NCBI RefSeq assembly: GCF_001640805.2
Contig: NC_066845.1
Location: 20,214,307 to 20,278,306, forward strand
Reading direction: 5' to 3'
Origin: Lates calcarifer
Taxonomy: Eukaryota > Chordata > Actinopteri > Centropomidae
Length of the DNA stretch: 64,000 nt
Both the position numbers and the translations under genes were made by a program. Below, in pieces: positions 1-12,300 of the stretch (position 1 is the stretch's first letter; every line of letters starts with the position of its first letter). Below the pieces are notes generated by a model that saw only the letters and a list, made by a program, of their open reading frames with translations, did no database searches and was not told where the DNA came from.

Positions 1-102
1 GAGGGAGATCTGATCATTGCAGGAACAAATACTTGAGAATAACCTCATGAAGGGCAATAACTAAGAGTTATTTTAGTTTTTCTGTTAAAATGAATCACCT
101 TT

Positions 103-140
103 TCTATAAAATGTCAGAAAATAGTGAAAAATCAATTATT
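103..140 (+). repeat. Short fragment of dispersed repeat family A
   Basis: The stretch TATAAAATGTCAGAAAATAGTGAAAAAT is broken into family-typical words (ATAAAATGTCAG, AAAATAGTGAAAAA) seen in an interspersed element common in percomorph fishes. Related copies in this window are at 31453, 36688, 42640 and 62345. Confidence 0.4.
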
Positions 141-359
141 TAAATAGTTTAGCAACTAATTTCTTCTCTAATTGTGTCAGCTCTAAAACCATGGATGTGT
201 CAAAAGAAATAAATATTAGAGGAAAAAAGAATGTTGCAAAGTACAGAAGGGATAAACTAAATAAGAAAAAAATATACCAAATGTTGTGACTGGTACAAAA
301 TCTACTACTAAAAGATTACATGTAACCATGTTCTGTTTTTATCTCTCCACCCTCTGTAG

Positions 360-3300
360 CTAAAAAATAAATTCATGAAGAAAATCCCTCGAGATGCAGA
401 GGCATCCAACGTCTTGGTGGGTGAGGTGGATTTCCTCAACAAACCCTTTGTAGCCTTTGTCCGCCTGGCCCAGGCCACAACACTAGGAGGTCTAACTGAG
501 GTCCCTGTACCCACCAGGTGAAATGATCTGCAATATGCATCGCCTCTTCACCCCCAGTTAACAAATTCCTTTTTCACAGACACCTACCAACCCTGCAAAT
601 CCCTCACATTTGTCTCATTACTGTACAGATTCCTGTTTATTCTGCTGGGACCTCAAGGAAAGGCCAAGTCTTATAATGAGATCGGCCGAGCCATAGCAAC
701 CCTAATGGTGGATGATGTAAGTATCTCGTGTTCTAAAATGTTTATATGCCTTTACAGTGTCTCAGTAAGCCTGTGAAAGAGAAAGTGTGATTTCCTGTAA
801 AGGCTGTGAAGCTGAAATGTAAGCAGCCTGTGTGGTTTGTGCTTTAGCCTGCCATTCCACTGGGATACCCACTATTGTGTTTTAATTACATCTGGAAGTG
901 ATGCTGATTGTTAAGCAATAGCAAGGACCAAGGTTTCTATTGGGATAATGCGGCACTCGTGGTTTGTTAATGAGAGTGTTATTCTAGTTGCTAAGTGGAG
1001 TTAGAGCAGTTTTATTGATTTCATTTATCACTAAATGCATATGCTTTTAAATAGCAGTACTGAGGAAATAATTGGCTGTTATTTTAAACTGAACTTGCCT
1101 AAGTTCAGACACAATAATAATGTGTTTGTCAGCTACAATTTAAACACTGACAGCTAGGCTGTGGTTGGTTAGTTTGAAGTTGACCTCCATTATAATGTGG
1201 CATATTAATAAGAATTAAATCTTCCCCTTTTCCTCGCCTGCCTCAGGTAGGTCAGTACATTTTCATAATGTTTTTTTTTTTTAAATTCTGTTTTTAAATA
1301 AGCCACAGAGATTTGGTCAATTTACACAGTGGTACTGTTTTTAGTCACACTCCTGGCAGAGATCAATCGATGGTCATGTCAGCTGGTTGGACAGTTGGTC
1401 CCTCACTTTGGTGCACACTGAAATATTTCAACAGCTATTGCCATTATTGCCAATTTTACTTTATTTACTTTGGTAAATGACCAAATACCCACAAAAAAAT
1501 GGCATTCCTATCAGACTCAGCTCTACTTTTAAATGTTAGCATGCTAACATGCTCAACTAAGATGGTAAACATGGCAAACATATAATATCTGCCATATTTA
1601 AGCATGTAAGCATTGTCGTTACATATTATATTAGCATTTAGCATTTTGTTTCCTCATCTATTCAATACCAAAATATTTACTGGGTTTATTCTTGTGCTTA
1701 CTTCAGCAGTATGTGGACTACAAAGAAACAGAGAGCTATAGACTGTAACACTGACTTAAATGTAAAACATTTGTTTTATTAAGAGGAGTATTTACTGTAT
1801 TATTTAACATAGGTAGCCTATAAAATCCATTTCTATTAGCTAGATTTGAGTAAATCTAGAAACAGGTTAGGCTTCAATACAATCAATGATTTTTCTACAG
1901 ACCAAAATCAGGTTAGACTGTTTGTATGCAAAGAAGAAAATCAATGAAGGTACCACACACCTCTCTAGGGAAAAATATTTCTGTCTTCCTCAGGCTGCAG
2001 ACACCTGCTGCTTCTTTTCATGTTAAGTTTCACTCAGATATTTAGTTTGTGCTGTTTTTCATTTACAGTCCTAATGACCTAAGATCTGCGCAGCATGCAG
2101 TGATCTGCTACAAAACTAGAACTTGACTCACTGGCAATTAGAATCTTTGATTTTTTTTTTTTTTCTGTATATATTATGCCTCTGTGAGCTTGACTCATAC
2201 TGTTTCCAGGGCATGATTAGTTACTGACTGACAGTTGTTTTTGAATGTTATCCAACTGAGGTTGGTATGTCGATATAGTCTCCACATTTTATGTTTAACA
2301 AGTCTCTGGAGCCCATCAGAGAGGATGGGAAGAGTCACATCCCTGCTATTAGAGCAGTACATCCTGATCTTTAACGCAAAAATACAAGCCAAGTGAAATG
2401 GTAAAATTCTCTCCCCTTATCTCCCCCTCCCAGCTCTTCAGTGATGTAGCCTACAAGGCCAGAGATCGGGAGGATCTTATCGCAGGCATAGATGAGTTTT
2501 TGGACGAAGTAATTGTGCTTCCACCTGGAGAATGGGATCCCAAAATCCGCATTGAGCCGCCAAAGAAAGTCCCCTCAGCTGACAAAAGGTTGGAGTTTTA
2601 CCATCCACCTCAGCAATGCCCATAAATCTATCAGCTTCTCTGTCTGTGGCACAATGAGCAGTACACCTACAACAATTGCATGATGTTAAACCTTTGCTGT
2701 AATCAACTGGTTTTGTCAAAGGTTCAGACTTACAGCGAAATAAATTGTTTCCTGAATGAAACCAGGAGATTAGAGCTTAATGCAGGGCAGAATAATGCCC
2801 CATGTCAGAAAGCATCAGTCAAAGCTTGCAGGCTTCAATAACCACAAATAAATGAACTGATACGCCCCCTATTTGGTTACATCTGTGTCATATGTATTTT
2901 TTCTGCAGGAAGTCAGTGTTCTCCTTGAATGAACTGGGGCAGATGAATGGTACAGCAGGGGGAGGAGGAGGCCTAGCTGAGGATGAAGAGATGCCAGTGC
3001 AACATGAACTCGGAGAGGAGCTGGCATTCACTGGACGGTAGGTAGTCCAGGCCACATGGCAAACTGCTGAGAGGCTTGGATAAAGCTTAACCTGACTCTG
3101 GCATATGGAATGGAAATTTAAATATGAATTAATCCAAATTTGGCAAAGTGGGAAAATTATCTGGGTACAAATTCAACTCCCCAAAAAGATGCAAATGCTC
3201 CCTAATGAGCACTTTAACAGGGGATACAAAGATTAATCTTCAGTCATGTTAGCAGTTTTGGACTGCAAGTGTCAGGTGTGCCAACAACAGAATCAACAAA

Positions 3301-6300
3301 ACCAAATATCCCATGTCTTATTTTGTTTCACAGTGAGTAATGTACAAGAAAATGAGATTTAAAATGTAACATTATCTTGATCTAATGCATGATCTTTTGC
3401 TGAAGTTATTACTACAAGCTGAATTGTGGAAATAAAAAAATCTATCTGAAAATCTAGGTTTCAGCAGGGAGCAATATCTGTTTCATTTTGTCAAAGTCAA
3501 AACACAGTGCAGGGGTATCTGACGCTGAATACACTGACCTTGTCTGTGGACATGTGTATCTGGATATCACTGTAAATCATTGTTACAAGTATCCCATCTA
3601 CTCATGGTGAATGTCGTGCTGAAATACTTTTCACTCTCCTGTTGTAGAGAAAGTAATATCTGTCATGCTGAGAAGTGGAATGTGTGAAGCATCCTAACCA
3701 CTGTGTACGTGCATATATGACAGCTTCTGCGGGGGGCTGTACTTGGACATAAAGCGGAAATTGCCATGGCTGCCCAGTGATTTCTACGAGGGTTTCCACA
3801 TCCAGTCAATCTCCGCCGTGCTCTTCATTTACTTGGGCTGCATCACCAATGCCATCACCTTTGGTGGCCTGCTGGGAGACGCTACTGACAATTACCAGGT
3901 GAAAATCAAATCAGTTTATTTTAGTCAATTTATGTAACCTGATTTATTAACAAGACATGCGATTCCAATAGAAAGGTCTGTACATGCTGTAAAGCTGTGA
4001 GTTTACACCATTGCAGAATGTTTTATGGTATTTTCAGGAATCTTGATAAAATAGCAAGATAATAAAGTAGTTAAAAATAGGTTTTTCCAAAAGATGCTAA
4101 AACTATGACCAACTATGATATCTATCCAGCTGTGACTGATTTTGCTTCAAATAATTGCTTCCAATACAACACTACACTTCACAGAAACAAGATCTTACAA
4201 ATAATGCTTTAAGAGTTAGTTTGTTATTTTTGAGAAACTATTATCTTTCCTCTCCAAGAGTTAGATGAACGGATTGATGTTATTCTAACGTGTGTCTGTT
4301 AAATATACAGCTACAGCCAGCAGCTGATTAGTTTAGCTTAGCACAGAGCTGACCAGCACTTTTAAAGCTCACTAATAAACATGTTGTAATTTGGTGGTTA
4401 ACTTTGAAAAAGTGTAAAAGTGTAAAAATGGCATAATCTGCATATTTCCAAAACAGTGCAACTGTTGTTTTAACATTGTGTAAAAAAGAGATACAAGGGG
4501 ATTATTTTTCGAGACAGAGTCACATTCGTGTTTACCACGTTGGGAAAGCCTTTTACAGTGAACCAAATATAAACTCAGCAAAGTAGCAGCACTAGATTAA
4601 AATCAACAGGAAGTTCAAGTGTAATTTGTGCGTCATAGTTATCAGGTTAGCTCAGATATATTGTCAATCTTTAACCATAAACAGCTTGTTTGTCATACAA
4701 GTGACACTGTTTTCCTCTATTTAATTTAGTTTGTCCAGGATCAAATAATCTACCTCAGCATGTCAGTCTTCTTTATGTGTGTGAAAAGCTGAAAGACATC
4801 ATCACTAATTTAATTTTAAACAAAACAGTGATGTAATTCACTCTTGTCTCAGGGGCCACTGCGCTGTAAGGCTCAGTCCACTGTGGTTTTTACATCAATG
4901 CAGGTCTCCCTTTTTCTACTTGAGCATCAATACCTTTGCACCAACACAGCATGTACACACTCATACACACAGACCCAGGAATCATTTCAGTTAAGTGCTT
5001 TTACTGGCACCCATTAATTCCCCTCCCTGTCAAGGTGAAATACTACATCTCAATCCTTTGTCTGATGTTAAATGCACTCAGATGCAGCAGCCATTCTCAC
5101 CTCACACAAACACATATGCTTCTGCTTTGTTATCCCTCTCTTCTTCTCCCCTCATCTGATTTGCTGACTTCATTAACACAAATAACAATTTTCAGCCGCA
5201 TTTTCATTTTCCATCAACTTGGTCTGGGAATCTCTTTCCACAACAACTTCTCACCGACCCCCTCTGTTTCTGTGTTAAATAATCTTCTCTCTCTGGCTCC
5301 CACCTCCCTCTTCCAACAGGGCGTGATGGAGAGTTTCCTGGGTACAGCTCTGGCTGGTTCTGTGTTCTGTCTTTTCAGCGGTCAGCCCCTCATCATCCTC
5401 AGCTCCACTGGACCCATCCTCATCTTTGAAAAGCTCCTGTTTGAATTCAGCAAGTGAGCTTCTTTAGATGACCCTGCCATAGACCTATGTAGTGAGAATA
5501 CACTGGAATCTGTGGACACCCTGTTTAATGTCAACTAGAATATATAGAGTTTCACTTTATGCTACGTATTACTCAAGCTGTACACATTAGTTTGTCAAGC
5601 TTTTATTTTAAGCTTTTAATTCCCAAAAGCAATGATGAGTCAAAGTACCTGTATTTTTTTTTACCCTCTGATGTAATGAGAACCACACTGTCATTGTTTT
5701 TCAAACTCACTTCATTTACAACGTTCTGGTCTTTAGATTTTCATCAGGTAAAATTCATATAGACAAACAGCACTGGTTATATACAGTATTTGTAAACATA
5801 GCCCAGTTTACATATGTACTTTATCAATGAGCTTCTCTAAATAAACTACATCATTCAATAGAATGAATCAAACAGATCAAAATACCACAGAAAAAATACA
5901 ATGAGACAGGATGAACCAAACAAGTGCATAACATTCAGAGGGTAATTTAAATGTCAAAGGAAGGATCAGTGGTATAAATATCAGATAACTGTATTACTGT
6001 AAAGATCCAAAGTAGCAAACTTTGATAATATGATACAGTTGCTGGTTGAAAACAGTGAAAACTAATATTGTTTAATCTAATCTAAATGTAATTTTTGGAA
6101 GAAGAATAATCAAGGCATAGGGCCCCTAAAGGCTCAACATAAAGTTATGTTTATAATTAGAATAGTTTGTTGACCTTAAATTGTTTGTATGTTGGGTGGT
6201 GCTTTGCACTCTGTGATTAGGTGGTTTAATCTCAGTTTTATCTCAGATTATATGATATGGCTGCTATATATGAATATGAATTTTATCTAATGAAAGTCTG

Positions 6301-9300
6301 AGCACATTTAAGTATAGCAAATACAGGGAGTACAAGTGATTGAAAGAATTTTTTTTTTACTGTTTCACAGTTTAGAAGTGATGCGCCTGGTGTGCAAGAA
6401 CTCTGTAGTTATTTGTTATCCCTCTGTATCATGAAACACACACCACACGCAATAATAGCATGCATATATAATACCAGCAAGGTGACTAATTCACATGAAA
6501 TTGCTCTAATTCTAATATCAAAACCAATGTCAGAGCTAATTATATTCACGCTTAAATGTAAAAGGTCCTCAGAGCCAATTAGTACATTTGTGAAATCTTT
6601 TCACCTTCTGACTGTATTCACTTTACAAATGCAGGTAGTGTAAGTGCATAAGTGCAGAAATTGATATGTTGGTTGTATACTTGAATGCTTATCCTTGGTA
6701 CATTCACTATACTTCTCTGACCTCTCACTTCCAAAGGAATAATGCCATAGATTACATGGAGCTGCGTCTGTGGATTGGCATCCACTCCTGCCTGCAGTGT
6801 TTTGTCCTGGTAGCTACTGACGCCAGTTACATCATCAAGTACATGACACGCTTCACTGAGGAGGGTTTCTCCAGCCTGATCTCCTTCATCTTCATCTCTG
6901 ATGCCATCAAGAAGATGGTGGGCGCCTTCAAATACTATCCCATCAACACTGACTTCAAGCCCGACTATGTCACCACCTACAAGTGCGAGTGCCTAGCCCC
7001 AGACCCGAGTGAGTTCACCCCTTGACTCAGGGAGATATAGGGGGTTTATCCACAAGGACAAACTGTGGCTACACCACTGACATACAGGCACCTGTATTCA
7101 GTTTACATAACTCTTTATTGTGGAGAAATTTTATTTCACTCTTCATGACATAAAGGCATAGTCATCAGTGTCTGCTATGTCACTTAAAGAAATTGCATTA
7201 GAGGGTTTTTTTTAAAGCTGTGCCAAACAGCAATTTCATCTTAAAGGCTATTCATCTTCAGCCTAAGTAACAATATAGTGCAGCAAATAAGAGGAAAGTC
7301 CAGTTCTCAGCAACATTTTCCAGTTCCTCCTAGAGTTACGTAGTATCCTCAGCATGTTCATGATCTACTCCACGGCCTCCTACCAGTTGAATGTGCTGTC
7401 CATCAAAATCACAAACAGTATTGGTGACTAGTGACATCCTTAGTGGAGGCTAACACCAACTGGAAACATATTTGACTTTCTGCCAAGAATACTAAGACAA
7501 TTCTTACTGCTGTTATACCATTATATATGTATAACAAACAGAGCAGTTGCACTACCGCATACTCCTGCAGTGCTCCCCAAATGAACTCCCAAGGGAGCCA
7601 GGAAGCCAAGTAAAAAAAAAAAAAAACACATGTAGACTGGATGAGCAAACTCCCATGACCCCTCCAGTAACATTGCTAGGGTAAAGAATCTGCACTGCTC
7701 CTCCTGGATCTGAGGTTTGGCAATTAATCAGAGCCTCCTTTCCAGCACCTTGACATAAGCTTTCCCGGGGAGACTGAGCAGTGTGACACCCCTATACATG
7801 GAGCCCACTCTGGTTCCCCCTTTTCAAATATGGGAATCACCACCCTGGTCTGCCAGTCCACAGACACTGTCCCTGACCTCCATGCCATACTGAAGAGTCA
7901 TGTCAGCCAAGACAGCCTAACAATGTCCAGAGTCTCAGTATCTATGGGTGGATCTCATAGACACCCGACGCCTTGCCTTTGAGGAGCTTTTTGACTAGTA
8001 TGTGTAGTCTGAGATATGAGTGAGGTTACACCTGAGTCTTAAAAGTCTGCCTCCTCCTCAGAGGACATGTTGGCCAGGATCAGTACCACCCAACAATATC
8101 CCATTCAGATTCAGCAGTTTTCCTCCCTTGCTCAACACAGCATGGGCCATGTCCTGCTTCTCCGACCCCTTTCCGACAATCACATGTGATCATTCCACAC
8201 CCACACAGTCTATTTAGAATCTATTTTCAACTTGGCTTTCATGCTTATTTAGTTATGATTTTTTAATGTTATTAGCAAAACTTAGATTTTTATACAGTGG
8301 AGAAATAAATGAAAACCCTTGATTACTGTTATCAATCTAAAATCTCATCAATTTTTAGTAAATGGGCTACTAATACAAAACCATATTATTCTAGTCTAGG
8401 TCTTTCCTTTAGACTAGATAAAGTATGTGTCCAGCACAAGAGTTAATTCTCCCCCAAAAACAGGTCTCCTCAATTATACTGTTTTTCTTTTTTTTCTTTT
8501 TTTTATGCTGCAGGATGTTGATTACCAGTATGGCTTAATAAAATTCAAATTTAAATTATAATCCCTCACACAATCCCCAGATACTCACTAATCTGTTTAG
8601 TATTTTTGAAAATGTCAGTGATTTGCAGTCATTTCTACAGACATTGATTTCTGTAACTGATTTGTCTCTTGTTTGTTTTTGCCATGCAAAACTATTGGGC
8701 TGCCGTCTCTTGCAAGTAAGTACCTCTTTGTTTGTCTGCATGGGCCTCGGAGTGTTCTCTGCAACGTCCAGCAGCTGGATTCTCATTATGTTTTGCATTT
8801 CTTTTTCTTTCCCTTTTGTTTTCCTCCTCACCTGCTCTTCATTTTCTGTCTCATTACCTCCCTGTCTCTATCTGTCCCTCTCCCATTCATACACAGTGGC
8901 TGCAATGATCTTCAATGGTTTAGTTCCAATGCCAGATAACAGCTCTAGTGTCTCTGGGGTAAGTGCTTGTTTTCATTCAGTTTTAATTTGTTGACTCTAT
9001 TTTGGTGTATTGTATTTCAAGCTGAATGTTTAAAGGGTTGGTAACATTTCAGCTTTTACAGAATGAATTACAGGGGGTGTTTTGAAGCCTGAATGACAAC
9101 ATGATTAGAAAAGCACAAAGTAATTTGTTTACAGCTAGCCAAGGTATCCACTCTGTCTGACAAAGAAGTCGCTTTGCTCTCCTCTTTCTCTCCTTTGTTT
9201 GTTTCTCACCATCTATCCCATCAACCTCTCACTCTCCTCCGTGGATTTTAACTTCACATCCATGCCGACAATTTTCACTCTGTTTGTGTTTGCATTTTCC

Positions 9301-12300
9301 TCTGCGTCTTTGTCAAAACACTTCACTCTTCTTCATCCTCTCCTGTCTCCCCAAAACTGCCATCCACCATCCCAGTTGAATGTGACAGCACTGGACTGGA
9401 GCCAGCTGAGTAAGAAGGAATGTCTGAAGTATGGAGGGTCTCTGGTGGGAAAGTCCTGCAAGTACGTCCCTGATCTGGCCCTCATGTCATTCATCCTCTT
9501 CTTTGGAACCTACTCCATGACGGTCTCTCTCAAGAAGTTCAAGTTCAGCCGCTACTTCCCCACCAAGGTGACAAAACTAACTATCCATCTATCTGTGTTT
9601 TTGATTTAACAAGAAATTTCACAATACTTTTCGAAATAAGTTCCAGTCAAATTAATGAAGAAAATAAGAGAGGCCTGTAAAAACACATACCTTTTGTAAT
9701 TATTCTTATCCTTGTGGCTCCTCAAACTAGTAAATCGCTCATTTCAATTTGATAAATGCCACTTTTTCAAGAGGATTTTATCATTAGCATGATCAATGGC
9801 CCAAATTTCCATAAGGTTACTTGTTCCACTCCATTTTCCAGCAGGTTTTATCTATTTTAATGTAACTGTAGAGTAAAAAGAGTTACAGCAGAGGTTCAAG
9901 TCTTGTCAGAAATAAGCAACAGACAAAAACATTTAGCTGTGTCACTGTCGGTCACAGAAGTAAACAAGATTCAGCAGTTGGTGATGTTGCACTGTCAGAT
10001 GTTGTGCTCCCTGCATGACAACTCTGAGGCAGCTGTCCGAGTCACAGAAGTTTTCTAAAATTGCCAACGCCAGTAAAATCCACATAGAAAAAAAAGAAAG
10101 AAAAAATAAACCACTGTAACATTTCTCAGTAAACTGGCAAGGCCTGAATGATGATGATATGAAGAACAGAATATTAATGTTGCATGAAGGTTATTTGAGT
10201 TATTTAATTTAGTTGACCTTACTAACAACTGTGTATACAAGTGACATGAGGCCCATTCTGGGTTAAATGAACATGCTGAATGCATACTCCTCTACATAAT
10301 GCAGTGTTTGCATTGATGTTTGCTAGCTTTGCTATGCCTCAGACAGTGGTAGGTAAAGGTATGGTAATCTGTGAAACTGTAAACAGAACAATTTGTACCA
10401 AGCAGATTTTAACCAGAAAGTGCAACACTTTCTCAGACAGATGCTTCCCTTATTATCACTTTTGATAGTTAATGTACTTTTTAACAGCACAGTGGCCTGT
10501 TGTTGATAGTATAGCCAAGTAATCCCTTCAAGCACTGCTGCTCACATCTGTCCTGTGTCTGATCTCTAAGGAGGTGGTTAGCCAAACCGACAAAAAAACT
10601 GATCACCTCTCTTTCCAGACACAAGGATTATCTTTAACTCAAGTGTAGCCAGGCGCAGCTCAGCTTCTTCAGTATTTATGAATTGCCTCCTATCAGACCT
10701 GCTCTGTGCTTTCGGGTCTGTAATGTTTTTGTTTGTCATTCAGACTGTTTTTTATTTGTCTCTTTCTGTCTGTGGCACCAGCTGAGGAAACTCATCAGTG
10801 ACTTCTCTATCTTCATGTCCATAATGACGTTTGTGGGGCTTGATATGTTGATGGGACTCAAAACTCCCAAGCTAATTGTCCCAACAGAATTTAAGGTATG
10901 GCAAGTCATTTTTAAATTATAGTTTTATTCAGTTTTTTCTTTTTTTTTTTCAATTTTATTATTAACAAAAAAATCCTTTCCTTGAATAGATTACAAATTA
11001 TATGTGCTTTAAAGGAATTGTTCAGCATTTTGGGAAATATACTTTTTTGTTTTACTACTGAGAGTTAGAAAAGACTTTAATATCTGATCACTCACACAGA
11101 CAGAAAACAGGAGGAAACAGCTAGCATTTAAATCTTGTCCCTTTGGCTCTGTCCAAATGAAAAAGAAAAACTGCAAACATGTACCTCTACAGCTCACACC
11201 TGAGATTCTACAGGGGTTATGTGCTGGATAGTTTCTTGGTCCATAGCAGTGACTATCTGGACTCTTGCTCCCATTACCAGGCTAGCTGATACCCCTGCTT
11301 TCAGTCTTTAGACAACATTAAGCAACCAACTCCTGCCTGTAGCTTCATTTTGAGCCCATGTCCCAAAATGTTAACAGTTCTTTAACAGTTATGTTAAAGA
11401 TTCTGATTAAAATGTCATTCTTTTTTTCTGCAGAAACTGTTGATGTGCAAATATAATGTGCTCTTCTCTGCCACTAGCCAACTCGACCTGACCGTGGCTG
11501 GCTGGTGATGCCGTTTGGAAAGAACCCATGGTGGATGTACCTTGCCAGCTTCGTCCCTGCCCTCCTTGTCACCATCCTCATCTTCATGGACCAGCAGATC
11601 AGTGCTGTCATTGTTAACCGCAAGGAGAACAAACTTAAGGTAGGTGTGCAACTGCTCTATCATAAAAAAATCTTCATCAAGAGTCATATTTAGTCAGAAT
11701 TAGACATTAATGTTACTCTATGTTGCCACCCCTAATATGTTATACCTTATTTGATTTAATGAACTGATCAGTAAAATGTACTACTTTAAAGAAAATAACC
11801 CCATCACAGCCAGAGTAACATTTAAAATGCAGCAAAACAGTGTCAGAATGGAACCTGTCGTCGCAGGCTCATGAGGTCTAATTGTTTTTGTAGAAATGAT
11901 CTGTGTCTGGTTTCCCTGGCAGAAAGGCTGCGGCTACCACCTGGATCTGTTCTGGGTTGGTGTCCTGATGGCCACCTGCTCCTTCATGGGCCTGCCCTGG
12001 TATGTCGCTGCCACTGTCATCTCCATCGCCCACATCGACTCTCTGAAGATGGAGAGTGAGTCGAGCGCTCCCGGAGAGCAGCCTCAGTTCCTCGGGGTCA
12101 GGTTGGTCCACAGTTTAATAAAAAGACAGAACACAGAAATAAGCAGAAAACTGTAACTTGGGAAATAATCCCCCGAGGCTGTCGTTGGCAATATCACAGT
12201 ATGGGAGAAACCCTTTTCTTAAGTCCTTTGTAGTCGAAATAGAGTAAATCCTTGTGAAATTGACTTGACAGTCTCTTGTGTATATTTCATCAATGTCCAA

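Noticed and set aside
4936..5457. 173-codon open frame as a separate gene
   Set aside because: Only the last 45 codons (5320-5453) are conserved, and they are an slc4a5 exon; the rest is open intron ahead of the acceptor.
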